NCBI GenBank assembly: GCA_965214525.1 | Contig: OZ243959.1 | Location: 1,302,001-1,366,000 of the forward strand | DNA length: 64,000 bases | Direction: 5' to 3' | From: Qipengyuania_B sp965214525 | Lineage (GTDB): Bacteria; Pseudomonadota; Alphaproteobacteria; Sphingomonadales; Sphingomonadaceae | In this document: positions 1-7,774 of the stretch, piece after piece | How positions within the stretch are numbered: the first letter of the stretch is position 1 | Layout of the letters: each line of letters starts with the position of its first letter | Program-made: the position numbers and the translations under genes | Notes under the pieces: model-generated | The model's input: the letters and a program-made list of their open reading frames with translations, nothing else | Told to the model about the DNA's origin: nothing | Database searches by the model: none

Positions 1-395
1 AATGCCTAGCCGCCAAGGATGCGTACGGGTTTCTGGGTTCACCGGAGGGCGAACGGGCCATTGCGCAAGCCTGTCTCTACCTTGCGACCGCGCCGAAATC
101 GAACGCAGCGTACAAGGCGCAGAAGGCAGCCTGGAAAAGCGCGCAAGACACTGGCAGCCTGATGCCCCCGCTGGCCATCGTCAACGCTCCGACGAAGCTG
201 ATGAAAGAGGCAGGCTACGGCGCGGGTTACACCTACGACCATGACGCACAGGACGGGTTTTCCGGAGATGATTACTGGCCGGCCGAAATGGCACCACAAA
301 CCTATTACAGGCCGGTCGACCGTGGGTTCGAACGCAGGATTTCTGAGCGATTGGCTCAGTGGGAGCGATTGCGGCGCGAGCGTAACGCCCAATGA
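1..395 (+). CDS. rarA: RarA/MgsA replication-associated recombination ATPase (3' part only)
   Basis: This is the C-terminal part of RarA (MgsA), an AAA+ ATPase related to clamp loaders that acts at stalled replication forks. The gene enters from the left edge, so the AAA+ module with its Walker motifs is not in the window. The remaining roughly 130 codons, read from base 3, form the C-terminal oligomerisation domain. It is recognised by the signatures GSLMPP, NAPTKLMK and YDHDA, and by RPVDRGFE close to the end. The stop overlaps the start of the next gene by four bases (ATGA, 392-395), so the two are probably translated together. Confidence 0.93.
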   Translation, partial: CLAAKDAYGFLGSPEGERAIAQACLYLATAPKSNAAYKAQKAAWKSAQDTGSLMPPLAIVNAPTKLMKEAGYGAGYTYDHDAQDGFSGDDYWPAEMAPQTYYRPVDRGFERRISERLAQWERLRRERNAQ

Positions 396-1270
396 GCCGC
401 TTCGATCGTTTTCTGGCCATCGACTGGTCTGGTGCAGTGGGGGAACGGCATCGGGGCATCGCGCTGGCGATGGCGAATGCGGCGGGCGGGGCACCGGCGT
501 CTATCCAGCGCCAGCAAGCCTGGTCGCGGCCCGATGTGCTCGCCATGCTGCGCGATCTCCCGGACGATACGCTGGTGGGCATGGATCTTGGCACCGCGCT
601 TCCGTTCGTCGATTGCGGTGGTTATTTTCCGGGCCTCGGCGACAGTCCATCGGACGCGAGAACCCTTTGGGCGCTGGCCGACGAAGTGTGCGCGCCCGAT
701 CCGCACCTGGCGGCCTCCAGCTTCGTCGATCACCCTGATTTCGCGCCGTATTTTCGAAGGCATGGCGGGCGGGAAGGCGCGCAATTTGGTTGCGATGGCG
801 CTTTGCATGGCAGAGGTCGGTTCCGAGTGACCGAGCAGCGCCAAGCGGTTATGGGTTGCAAGCCGTACTCCAATTTCAATCTGGTCGGCGCGGCGCAGGT
901 CGGCAAGGCCTCGCTGACCGGAATGCGCGTGCTACACCGTCTGGCCGGTCGCGTTCCCGTATGGCCGATGGATCCCTTACCCGATGCCGGCAGCGTGATC
1001 GTGGAAATCTACACCACCATCGCGGCGATGGCCGCCCGCCGCTCCCCTAGCAGGGCGAAGATGCGCACGTTCGCCGATCTGAACGCCGCCCTTGCCAATC
1101 TCGATACGCCACCTGTTCCAGGCGAAGGGGCGATAGATGACCATTCGGCCGACGCGCTACTGGCTGCCGCCTGGCTGCGAAAGGTCGCAGATGAACCCGC
1201 TTTTTGGAACCCGCCCAAGCTGAGCGCGTCGATTGCGCAAACCGAAGGCTGGACCTTCGGCGCGATTTGA
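392..1270 (+). CDS. Conserved hypothetical protein, probable RNase H-like fold
   Basis: The function is not known. The 292-residue product has no signal peptide or membrane segment and should be cytoplasmic. Its N-terminus FLAIDWSGA and its C-terminal DDHSADALLAAAWL place acidic residues as in the RNase H-like DUF429 type of predicted nucleases: an Asp on the first strand and an Asp pair before the last helix. This fold call is inference from motif placement. The ATG overlaps the rarA stop by four bases, so a role linked to fork repair is plausible but unproven. The tRNA-Thr gene follows after 27 bases, and base composition matches the neighbours. Confidence 0.7.
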   Translation: MSRFDRFLAIDWSGAVGERHRGIALAMANAAGGAPASIQRQQAWSRPDVLAMLRDLPDDTLVGMDLGTALPFVDCGGYFPGLGDSPSDARTLWALADEVCAPDPHLAASSFVDHPDFAPYFRRHGGREGAQFGCDGALHGRGRFRVTEQRQAVMGCKPYSNFNLVGAAQVGKASLTGMRVLHRLAGRVPVWPMDPLPDAGSVIVEIYTTIAAMAARRSPSRAKMRTFADLNAALANLDTPPVPGEGAIDDHSADALLAAAWLRKVADEPAFWNPPKLSASIAQTEGWTFGAI

Positions 1271-1297
1271 CGCATGGGCCTGTTCGCCAAACGGCGC

Positions 1298-1373
<76 letters not shown>

Positions 1374-1413
1374 GACGCCGCGCACCCTGAACCCTTGACG
1401 TCACGTACCCCGC

Positions 1414-1869
1414 TCATCCCCGTCCGCGATACGGTGCCACCCCCTGGCCGGGGAGCCATAGCCCGTCAGGCGGCGCACCGCTTTGCCAGAAGACGTCGAT
1501 CGGGATGCCGCCGCGAGGATACCAATAACCGCCGATCCGCAGCCAGCGGGGCCGCATTTCATCGGACAGGCGTTGTCCGATGCCGACCGTCACGTCCTCG
1601 TGAAAGCCACAATGGTTGCGGAAACTGCCCAGGAACAGTTTCAGGGATTTGGACTCGACGATAGTCTCGAGAGGCGCGTAGTCGATGACCAGATGCGCAA
1701 AATCGGGCTGCCCCGTCACCGGGCAGAGCGAGGTGAATTCGGGCGCGGCAAAGCGCACCATATACAATTGGTCAGGCCTGGGATTGGGCACATAATCAAG
1801 CACAGCTTCCTCTGGCGAAGCGGGAAGGGAGACTTCGCGTCCAAGGTGTTTGGGTTTCAGATCGTCCAT
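1414..1869 (-). CDS. queF: NADPH-dependent 7-cyano-7-deazaguanine reductase (preQ1 synthase)
   Basis: QueF reduces the nitrile of preQ0 to the amine preQ1 in queuosine biosynthesis, using two NADPH, in the cytoplasm. At 151 residues this is the short, single-domain (type I) form. The family's key residues are visible: the nucleophile Cys49 in SLCPVTGQPD, the proton-donor Asp56, the QueF motif ESKSLK at 72-77 and HE at 90-91. The start MDDLKPKHLG was chosen because it gives the usual length; a much longer open frame upstream is an antisense shadow of the next gene. It lies alone, convergent with tRNA-Thr and divergent from the membrane-protein gene at 1996. I see no preQ1 riboswitch upstream. 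Confidence 0.95.
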   Translation of the reverse strand: MDDLKPKHLGREVSLPASPEEAVLDYVPNPRPDQLYMVRFAAPEFTSLCPVTGQPDFAHLVIDYAPLETIVESKSLKLFLGSFRNHCGFHEDVTVGIGQRLSDEMRPRWLRIGGYWYPRGGIPIDVFWQSGAPPDGLWLPGQGVAPYRGRG

Positions 1870-1995
1870 CAAGCGCCTGTGCCGGGAACGATGGTCTGGC
1901 GCAAGCAAGCCGTTGGCTATCTTCGACGACTTCGCTAAGGACGGCGCGTCCGCTCGATCCGCACCGCAAAGTGCGGGAGTGTGGCTTGCGTAATC

Positions 1996-3168
1996 ATGCT
2001 CGAACCCCTTCCATCTTTTCTGCGTCGTATCGCTTGCGGTACTCTTGCGGTAGCCAGCATCATGCTTGGGGGCGCACCCGGTTTGGCTCAGTCCGATGAC
2101 GGACAGGCCTCCCGGTTCGAGCTTCCGGAACGCGCGGACACCCGTACGCCGACATCGCAACCGCAAGGCCCGGTCGATCAGGATGGCGAGGTCATCCTGC
2201 GACCGCGGGTGATCGCCCCGCCCCGCCCGGTTCCGACAACAGCTGCACCGATACCCGCCCCGCCGCAGCGCCCAGCACCCGTTGCGCCGCGCCCCACGAT
2301 ACAGCTCCCCGAACCCGTTCCCTCGCCCGTTCCGCGCGATCCCGCTGCTTCGCCCGTCACGTCGGTGCCCCGGCTCGACGAGGCAGCACCGGCGCCATTG
2401 CCGGAACGGCCGACTTTTACCGACGAGCCGGTGCCGGAAGCCGAACAGCCGGTGCCAGCAGCCGTAATTCCTTCCCAGGGCCCCGTCAGCAATGGCGATG
2501 TGGAAACCGTTGAAGCGAACGTTGATACCGACGCGGCCTGGCCCATACCGCTTGCGCTGATCGTAATGATCCTGCTGGCCGGCGGTGTAGCATGGTGGTG
2601 GCGGCGGCGTTCGCGAACAACGGCAGCGCCGGTCCGCCGCCCGACCAAACCTACACAGAAGCGCCCGGAGCGAACGACGGTCACGGACGCCGGCCCGGCC
2701 ACGCTGACGCTGGACTTGAGGCCGATCAAACTCACCCGCAGCGTGATGAACGCGGTGCTGGAGGTCGAGATCGCGGTAACAAACAACGGACCGGGAGCGA
2801 TACAAGACCTGCAGGTGGGGGCCGAGATGGTCAGCGCGCATAACTCGCTGGCGCTGGAAGAACAGCTGGCTGGGCAAGACCGCCCAATCCCGGCCGTGCA
2901 GACCATCGCGCGCCTCACTCCCGGAAGTTCGCGCGCCATTAAAGCGGCCGTGCGCCTGCCGGTAAGCGCGCTTGCCCCGATCCGGCAGGGGAAGGGGCAT
3001 GTCTTCGTTCCCCTGCTCCAGCTCAAATGCTGGGGGCACACCGTTCCTGCCCAAGTTCGCAACTTCGTGGTAGGGCAACCCAATCCAGGCAGTTCGCGTT
3101 TGCAACCGTTCAGGCTGGACGAACCACCGCGCAGTTACCAGCCGCTGGGCGCACGTGCTCTCGACTAG
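1996..3168 (+). CDS. Sphingomonad-type membrane protein with Pro-rich region and Ig-like C-terminal domain
   Basis: The function is not known. The product (about 390 aa from the ATG at 1996; an in-frame GTG lies at 1981) has an N-terminal signal peptide ending near GLAQ. A long Pro/Ala-rich low-complexity stretch of roughly 140 residues follows, then one membrane segment (PIPLALIVMILLAGGVAWWW), a basic stop-transfer run (RRRSR) and a C-terminal beta-rich domain of about 150 residues (TLTLDLRPIKLTRS onward). That layout predicts a periplasmic Pro-rich arm and a cytoplasmic C-terminal domain. Similar proteins are common in Sphingomonadales by my recollection. No clear ribosome-binding site decides between the two starts. 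sseA follows after 28 bases. Confidence 0.72.
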   Translation: MLEPLPSFLRRIACGTLAVASIMLGGAPGLAQSDDGQASRFELPERADTRTPTSQPQGPVDQDGEVILRPRVIAPPRPVPTTAAPIPAPPQRPAPVAPRPTIQLPEPVPSPVPRDPAASPVTSVPRLDEAAPAPLPERPTFTDEPVPEAEQPVPAAVIPSQGPVSNGDVETVEANVDTDAAWPIPLALIVMILLAGGVAWWWRRRSRTTAAPVRRPTKPTQKRPERTTVTDAGPATLTLDLRPIKLTRSVMNAVLEVEIAVTNNGPGAIQDLQVGAEMVSAHNSLALEEQLAGQDRPIPAVQTIARLTPGSSRAIKAAVRLPVSALAPIRQGKGHVFVPLLQLKCWGHTVPAQVRNFVVGQPNPGSSRLQPFRLDEPPRSYQPLGARALD

Positions 3169-3196
3169 AAACGGTCGATCGGGTAGCGCCGCCTAT

Positions 3197-4066
3197 ATGG
3201 ACACCCTCATCGATACAAGCTGGTTGGCTGCCCACCTTGGCGAACACGATCTGGTCGTCTTGGATGCAAGCCTGCATCTACCGGCCGCCAAGCGCGACGC
3301 GCGAGCAGAGTTTGCCCAGGCGCACATACAAGGCGCCCGCTTTCTCGATCTGGCGACGTTGAAGGACGCCAACGCCCCGTCACCCGGTGCCGTGCCGACC
3401 CGCGCGCAATTTGCTGATCGGCTAAAGGAACTGGGCTTATCGGCCGGCGCGCGCATCGTGCTCTACGATGACAGCGCTATCAAATCGTCGGCGCGAGCTT
3501 GGTTCATCTTCCGCCTGTATGGCTGGCCGGATGTGGCCATACTGGATGGCGGATTGGCCGCGTGGAAGGCGGCGGGCGGCGCGATGGGTCAGGGAATGCC
3601 GCGGATGGCCCTTTCCGACCTGTCCGAAGCCGATCTGGCGCGGCGATCGCAGCGCCTGCGAAACAAGGCGCAGGTTCTGGCAAATCTCGAAGGGGGTGCA
3701 GAGCAGGGGGTCGATGCGCGCGACCCTGGCCGCTTCACCGGCACGACACAGGACGCAGCAGGCGGCATCGCAGGCGGACACATCCCCAAAGCGCGCAACC
3801 TTCCTTTCACGCAAGTGTTTGACGATGAGGGGCGTTATCTGCACAATCCGGAACTGCACAAGGCATTCGCTGAAGCCGGTATCGATCCGAGCCGCCCCAT
3901 CTTCACTTCCTGCAATAGCGGCGTGACCGCCTGCGTTCTTTTATTCGCTCTGGACCGGCTTGGGGTCGAAGAGGTTGCCCTGTACGATGGCAGCTGGCTC
4001 GAATGGGGTGCCGATCCGGCTACGCCAAAAGCAACCGGCGGGGCCGGTTCGACAGGCAAGGCGTGA
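3197..4066 (+). CDS. sseA: 3-mercaptopyruvate/thiosulfate sulfurtransferase
   Basis: This two-domain rhodanese transfers sulfane sulfur from 3-mercaptopyruvate (or thiosulfate) to acceptors such as cyanide or thioredoxin. The N-terminal domain (about 1-140) is the inactive rhodanese fold. The C-terminal domain carries the active loop CNSGVT with catalytic Cys239, which fits the mercaptopyruvate type CGSGVT with Asn in place of the first Gly. The ATG at 3197 gives 289 residues, normal for the family; a further upstream frame only overlaps the preceding gene. The stop shares GTGA with the metC start, which couples it to methionine/cysteine metabolism. Confidence 0.9.
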   Translation: MDTLIDTSWLAAHLGEHDLVVLDASLHLPAAKRDARAEFAQAHIQGARFLDLATLKDANAPSPGAVPTRAQFADRLKELGLSAGARIVLYDDSAIKSSARAWFIFRLYGWPDVAILDGGLAAWKAAGGAMGQGMPRMALSDLSEADLARRSQRLRNKAQVLANLEGGAEQGVDARDPGRFTGTTQDAAGGIAGGHIPKARNLPFTQVFDDEGRYLHNPELHKAFAEAGIDPSRPIFTSCNSGVTACVLLFALDRLGVEEVALYDGSWLEWGADPATPKATGGAGSTGKA

Positions 4067-5259
4067 GCGAACCGGGCGTGTACGGTCCGGCGACAAAGGT
4101 CGTGCAGGCCGGCCGGTCGGGCGATTGGGCGCGTCAGATCGTCAATCCCCCGGTCTATCGCGCCAGCACGCATCTCTACGATGATTGCGCCCAATTGCGC
4201 GAGAGTTTGCGCGACAATCGGGATGGCACCTTCTTCTACGGTCGGCGCGGCTCTCCTACGCAGTGGGCGTTGAGCGAAGCGCTCACGGCAATAGAGCCCC
4301 GAGCTGCCGGTACCGTGCTTTATCCCAGCGGCGTTGCGGCGATCGCCGGTGCCCTGATGGCAGTGCTTAAGGCAGGCGATGTTCTGCTTGTCACCGACAA
4401 TGCCTACGATCCCAGCCGCTCCATGGCGAACGGCCTGATGAAACGATACGGCGTGGAGGCGCGGTTCTTCGATCCGCTCGATCCGAGAGCCTACGCTTCG
4501 CTGTTCTGCGACAGGACCAAGGCCGTGCTGCTCGAGAACCCGGGAAGCCTGTCGATGGAAGTCTGCGACGTTCCGGCGCTGGCTCGTATAGCCCGCGAAC
4601 ATGGCGCGGCAAGCCTGCTCGACAACACCTGGGCGACATCACTGGGCTTTCCGGCGCTGGAACGGGGCTGTGACATAGTCATCACCGCGCTGACGAAGCA
4701 CGCAGGCGGGCATTCCGACCTGATGATGGGTGCCGCCAGCGCCGGAAAACGGCATTACCAGCAACTTCGCCTGCGGGCGCAGCAATTGGGCCAAGTCGTG
4801 TCCCCCGACGATGCGGCGCTGGCCATGCGCGGACTGCGCACTTTGCCGCTGCGTCTCCAGCGTACGGCCAGCTCGGCCGCCGAAATCGCCCGTTGGCTTG
4901 ATGATCGCGTCGAGGTCGCGAGCGTGCTGTGTCCCATGCTGTCGGCTGCACCGGGGCACGATCTGTGGCGCCGCGACTTCACCGGCGGATGCGGATTGTT
5001 CAGCTTCGCCCTGGCGAATGCCGACGATGCGGCGCGGTGCCGGTTCATTGATGCCTTGCGATTGTTCGGGATCGGTTACAGCTGGGGAGGATTTGAAAGC
5101 CTAGCGCTTCCCGTTGATCCGGACCAGCATCGCAGCGTGATGCGTGCTGACGCTGGCGAGGCTCCGCCCATGCTGGTCCGCCTCTCCATCGGGTTGGAAG
5201 ATCCGGCCGATTTGATCGCCGACCTGGAACAGGCTTTCACCGCGATGGCTGTGGCATGA
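4063..5259 (+). CDS. metC: Cystathionine beta-lyase (PLP-dependent)
   Basis: MetC cleaves cystathionine to homocysteine, pyruvate and ammonia in methionine synthesis. The product has 398 residues and belongs to the Cys/Met-metabolism PLP family. Visible motifs are FYGRRGSPTQ, the aromatic-region YPSGVAAIAGAL, LDNTWAT and the Schiff-base lysine Lys212 in ALTKHAGGHSD. The GTG start at 4063 was chosen because it overlaps the sseA stop by four bases and begins where family members begin; the ATG at 4003 lies inside sseA. Its own stop overlaps the mscS start, so sseA-metC-mscS form one coupled run. A closely related lyase activity (for example on cystine) cannot be excluded. Confidence 0.88.
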   Translation: MSEPGVYGPATKVVQAGRSGDWARQIVNPPVYRASTHLYDDCAQLRESLRDNRDGTFFYGRRGSPTQWALSEALTAIEPRAAGTVLYPSGVAAIAGALMAVLKAGDVLLVTDNAYDPSRSMANGLMKRYGVEARFFDPLDPRAYASLFCDRTKAVLLENPGSLSMEVCDVPALARIAREHGAASLLDNTWATSLGFPALERGCDIVITALTKHAGGHSDLMMGAASAGKRHYQQLRLRAQQLGQVVSPDDAALAMRGLRTLPLRLQRTASSAAEIARWLDDRVEVASVLCPMLSAAPGHDLWRRDFTGGCGLFSFALANADDAARCRFIDALRLFGIGYSWGGFESLALPVDPDQHRSVMRADAGEAPPMLVRLSIGLEDPADLIADLEQAFTAMAVA

Positions 5260-6332
5260 CCCAGCCATCCGCAGCATCCTCGATAGACGCGGATACGATA
5301 GCTCAACCGGTGGAACATCAGGCTTGGAGCCTTGCGGAAGACGCGCCGGAAGCCCCCGTGCGCGCATCCGAAGGGATCAAGGACGCGGTCGCTGCGCAGA
5401 GCGAGACCGCCGGCACCTTGGTCCAATCGCTCGATGATTTCGCCTTGACCCTTGGCCAAACGCGCATCTCGGCCTGGGACGTGCTGATCGTCCTCATGAT
5501 CATCATGGCGGTGCTGATCGGTGCGGCCATTCTTTCAAGGCTGGCCAAGTCGACGATCCGCCGCATCACGAAGCTCGACGAAGCACAGCACCTGCTGGCG
5601 GAAAAGATCGCCACGATCGTAGTATGGGGCGCAGCGGTATTTATCGGGATCGACCTGCTCGGCATCGATCTGACCGCTTTGGCGGTCTTTTCCGGGGCGT
5701 TCGGCCTGGCCATCGGCTTCGGCCTCCAGAAGACCTTCGGCAACCTCATCGCCGGGATCATCCTGCTGATGGACAAGTCGATCAAGCCAGGCGACGTGAT
5801 CGCGGTGGCGGACACCGTCGGCAACGAGACGTTCGGACAAATCCGCAAGATCGGCGTGCGGGCCGTATCCATCACTACGCGAGACCAGCGCGAATACCTT
5901 ATTCCAAACGAGAACCTGATGATCAATCAGGTCGAGAACTGGTCGTATTCGTCAAAGAACGTGCGGATGCAGGTGCCCGTCGGTGTCAGCTACGAAGCCG
6001 ATCTGGACAAGGCCGAGGAACTGATGCTGGAAGCCGCGGAACGATGTTCGCGTGTGCTCAAGGTCCCCCCGCCAACGGTCTGGATGACGGAATATGGCGA
6101 CAGTTCGGTAAACTTCGTCATCCATTGCTGGATCCAGGACCCCGAGGATGGCGTCGGCAACGTGCGTTCCGAAGTCTTGAAGGCGTTGTGGACGCTATTC
6201 AAGGAACACGACATCGAGATACCCTTCCCGCAGCGCGACATCCATCTGCGCTCCAGCGACGAGCTTAGAAAGTTATTGGTTGCCGTGAGCCAGTCCAGCC
6301 ACGCCTCAAACGAGAAGCAACACGAAGAATAG
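5256..6332 (+). CDS. mscS: Small-conductance mechanosensitive channel family protein (MscS)
   Basis: This inner-membrane channel of the MscS family opens under membrane tension and releases solutes on hypo-osmotic shock. After a polar N-terminus of about 70 residues come two membrane helices (about 72-95 and 116-136). The glycine/alanine-rich pore helix of the family follows (FSGAFGLAIGFGLQKTFGNL), then the beta-domain with DVIAV, LIPNENL and NWSYSS, and an alpha/beta tail ending in FPQRDIHL. The 358-residue length is close to the family norm. The ATG overlaps the metC stop by four bases. No strong terminator is seen after it. Confidence 0.93.
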   Translation: MTQPSAASSIDADTIAQPVEHQAWSLAEDAPEAPVRASEGIKDAVAAQSETAGTLVQSLDDFALTLGQTRISAWDVLIVLMIIMAVLIGAAILSRLAKSTIRRITKLDEAQHLLAEKIATIVVWGAAVFIGIDLLGIDLTALAVFSGAFGLAIGFGLQKTFGNLIAGIILLMDKSIKPGDVIAVADTVGNETFGQIRKIGVRAVSITTRDQREYLIPNENLMINQVENWSYSSKNVRMQVPVGVSYEADLDKAEELMLEAAERCSRVLKVPPPTVWMTEYGDSSVNFVIHCWIQDPEDGVGNVRSEVLKALWTLFKEHDIEIPFPQRDIHLRSSDELRKLLVAVSQSSHASNEKQHEE

Positions 6333-6387
6333 CGTCTTAGCGGTCAATTCAACGCTGAGCGAAATCTCAACAAAGCCCGCCCATAGC

Positions 6388-6618
6388 CTAATCGGTTGGC
6401 ACGACGGCGTCTGCGTAGCGCGGATCGTCGGGACCGACGCACTCTCCAGCTACCGAAACCGTACCAAAGATGCCGCCACGAGCATTCGCACCGAGTTCAT
6501 ACCATCGCTTGCCCTGCTCGGCGCACATGGCGACCGCATCCTTGCGTACGAGGGCTTGCGAGTAGGTCGTGCAACCGACAAGCGAGAGGGCGATCACTCC
6601 TACTATCAATCGTTGCAT
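6388..6618 (-). CDS. Small hypothetical lipoprotein
   Basis: This 76-residue product is a predicted lipoprotein. A short hydrophobic signal ends in the lipobox LVGC at Cys15, and the mature part contains two further cysteines, a Trp-Tyr pair and an acidic Pro-containing end. The ATG at 6618 is preceded by GGGAG at good distance on the minus strand. The gene is divergent from cobA, and the 107 bases between them must hold both promoters. I do not recognise the family, so no function is assigned. Confidence 0.7.
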   Translation of the reverse strand: MQRLIVGVIALSLVGCTTYSQALVRKDAVAMCAEQGKRWYELGANARGGIFGTVSVAGECVGPDDPRYADAVVPTD

Positions 6619-6725
6619 CGCAATGCTCCCGTCCCGTCCCGTAAGTGCCAGCGAGTAAACTTCGGCTTGCATCGCGGCAAGTCGATTTGTGTAGCGTCAA
6701 TCGCGACGAGGCGCATCTTACCTTC

Positions 6726-7481
6726 ATGGATCGCGGAACCTTATATCTTGTCGGCGCCGGCCCCGGGCAAGCCGACCTACTGACCTTGCGCGCCGCACGA
6801 TTGCTCCAGCAGGCGGAGCTGGTAGTGCATGATGGGCTGGTGGATGGGTCCGTTCTAGGACTGGCACGCCCCGGCGCGCAGCTGGTATGCGTGGCGAAGC
6901 GCCGATCGAAGCACACTTTGCCGCAAACGGAGATCAACGCGCTGCTGGTTCGCGAGGCTTTGGCCGGACGCGACGTCGTGCGGCTGAAGGGCGGCGATCC
7001 GTTCGTGTTCGGGCGGGGCGGGGAGGAAATGGAAGCGGCGCGCGCAGCCGGTATCCCGGTTGAGATCGTTCCGGGCATCAGCGCGGCGAACGGCGCGGCA
7101 GCGGCAGCCGGCATCGCGCTTACGCATCGCGATGCGTCGAGCATCCTCACCTTCGTAGCCGGGCAGTGCAAGGGGTTGGCGGAGCAGGACTGGTCCGGTC
7201 TGGCCGGGAAGGGGCGCACGCTCGTCATCTATATGGGCGTGAAGACTGCGCCGCAGATCGCCGAAAAGCTGATGGCGGACGGGCTGGCGCCCGACATGCC
7301 GGTGGCGGTGATAGAAAACGGCGCGCGGGCCGACATGCGCGTGCTGCGCGGGCCGCTCGCGGCCCTCCCCGATCTGGTGGTGCGCGAACAGGTGGTCAGC
7401 CCCGCGCTGATCGTGATCGGAGAAGTGACCGCGCGGGGCGATACAGCCGTCGCGCAGATGGCGCTGGAGGCACAGACATGA
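6726..7481 (+). CDS. cobA: Uroporphyrinogen-III C-methyltransferase (siroheme branch)
   Basis: SUMT methylates uroporphyrinogen III twice with S-adenosylmethionine to give precorrin-2, the siroheme precursor. The 251-residue protein has the SUMT signatures LVGAGPGQADLLTLRA at the N-terminus, RLKGGDPFVFGRGGEE near 90-105, VVPGISAA-type EIVPGISAANGAAAAAGI and the late MGVKTAP. It lacks the CysG dehydrogenase/ferrochelatase half, so another enzyme must finish siroheme. Its place at the head of the sulfite reductase operon suits that role, since CysI needs siroheme. The ATG at 6726 matches the family N-terminus, and the stop overlaps the next start (ATGA). Confidence 0.93.
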   Translation: MDRGTLYLVGAGPGQADLLTLRAARLLQQAELVVHDGLVDGSVLGLARPGAQLVCVAKRRSKHTLPQTEINALLVREALAGRDVVRLKGGDPFVFGRGGEEMEAARAAGIPVEIVPGISAANGAAAAAGIALTHRDASSILTFVAGQCKGLAEQDWSGLAGKGRTLVIYMGVKTAPQIAEKLMADGLAPDMPVAVIENGARADMRVLRGPLAALPDLVVREQVVSPALIVIGEVTARGDTAVAQMALEAQT

Positions 7482-7774
7482 AGCTGATCACCGGAAACGA
7501 CCTGAAGACCGGCGCGGTGACCTGGTGGACGGGCGATGGCTGGTCCAGGCGGATCGAAAATGCCGCCGATGGGGGTGAGGCAGCGGAGGCCATCGCAGCT
7601 CGCGAAGAGGCGATGCGCCGCGTAAACGTGCCCTATGTGGTCGAAGGGGAACGACACGATGGCGTCCCCCGCCCCGCCCATATCAAGGACCGTGTCCGGG
7701 CTCTTGGCCCTACCGTGCGGCTCGATCTGACACTCAAACCCGACGATCCGAACGCGATCGCAAAGGTAATTTGA
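7478..7774 (+). CDS. DUF2849 domain protein of the sulfite reductase operon
   Basis: This 98-residue soluble protein belongs to the DUF2849 family, which in alphaproteobacteria sits between cobA/cysG and cysI. It begins MKLITGNDLKTGAV, contains the paired Trp motif TWWTGDGW and a central AAREEAMRRVNVPYVV. The molecular role is unknown; its fixed position suggests help with sulfite reductase assembly or electron supply, which is inference. It overlaps cobA by four bases and cysI by one base (TGATG), so it is translationally coupled on both sides. Confidence 0.85.
   Translation: MKLITGNDLKTGAVTWWTGDGWSRRIENAADGGEAAEAIAAREEAMRRVNVPYVVEGERHDGVPRPAHIKDRVRALGPTVRLDLTLKPDDPNAIAKVI

Noticed and set aside
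1380..2000. preQ1 riboswitch near queF
   Set aside because: The short region upstream of the queF start shows no conserved preQ1 aptamer pattern.
1870..3105. Upstream extension of queF through the membrane-protein gene
   Set aside because: The extension is antisense to a gene with signal peptide and membrane helix, and QueF type I needs only about 150 residues.
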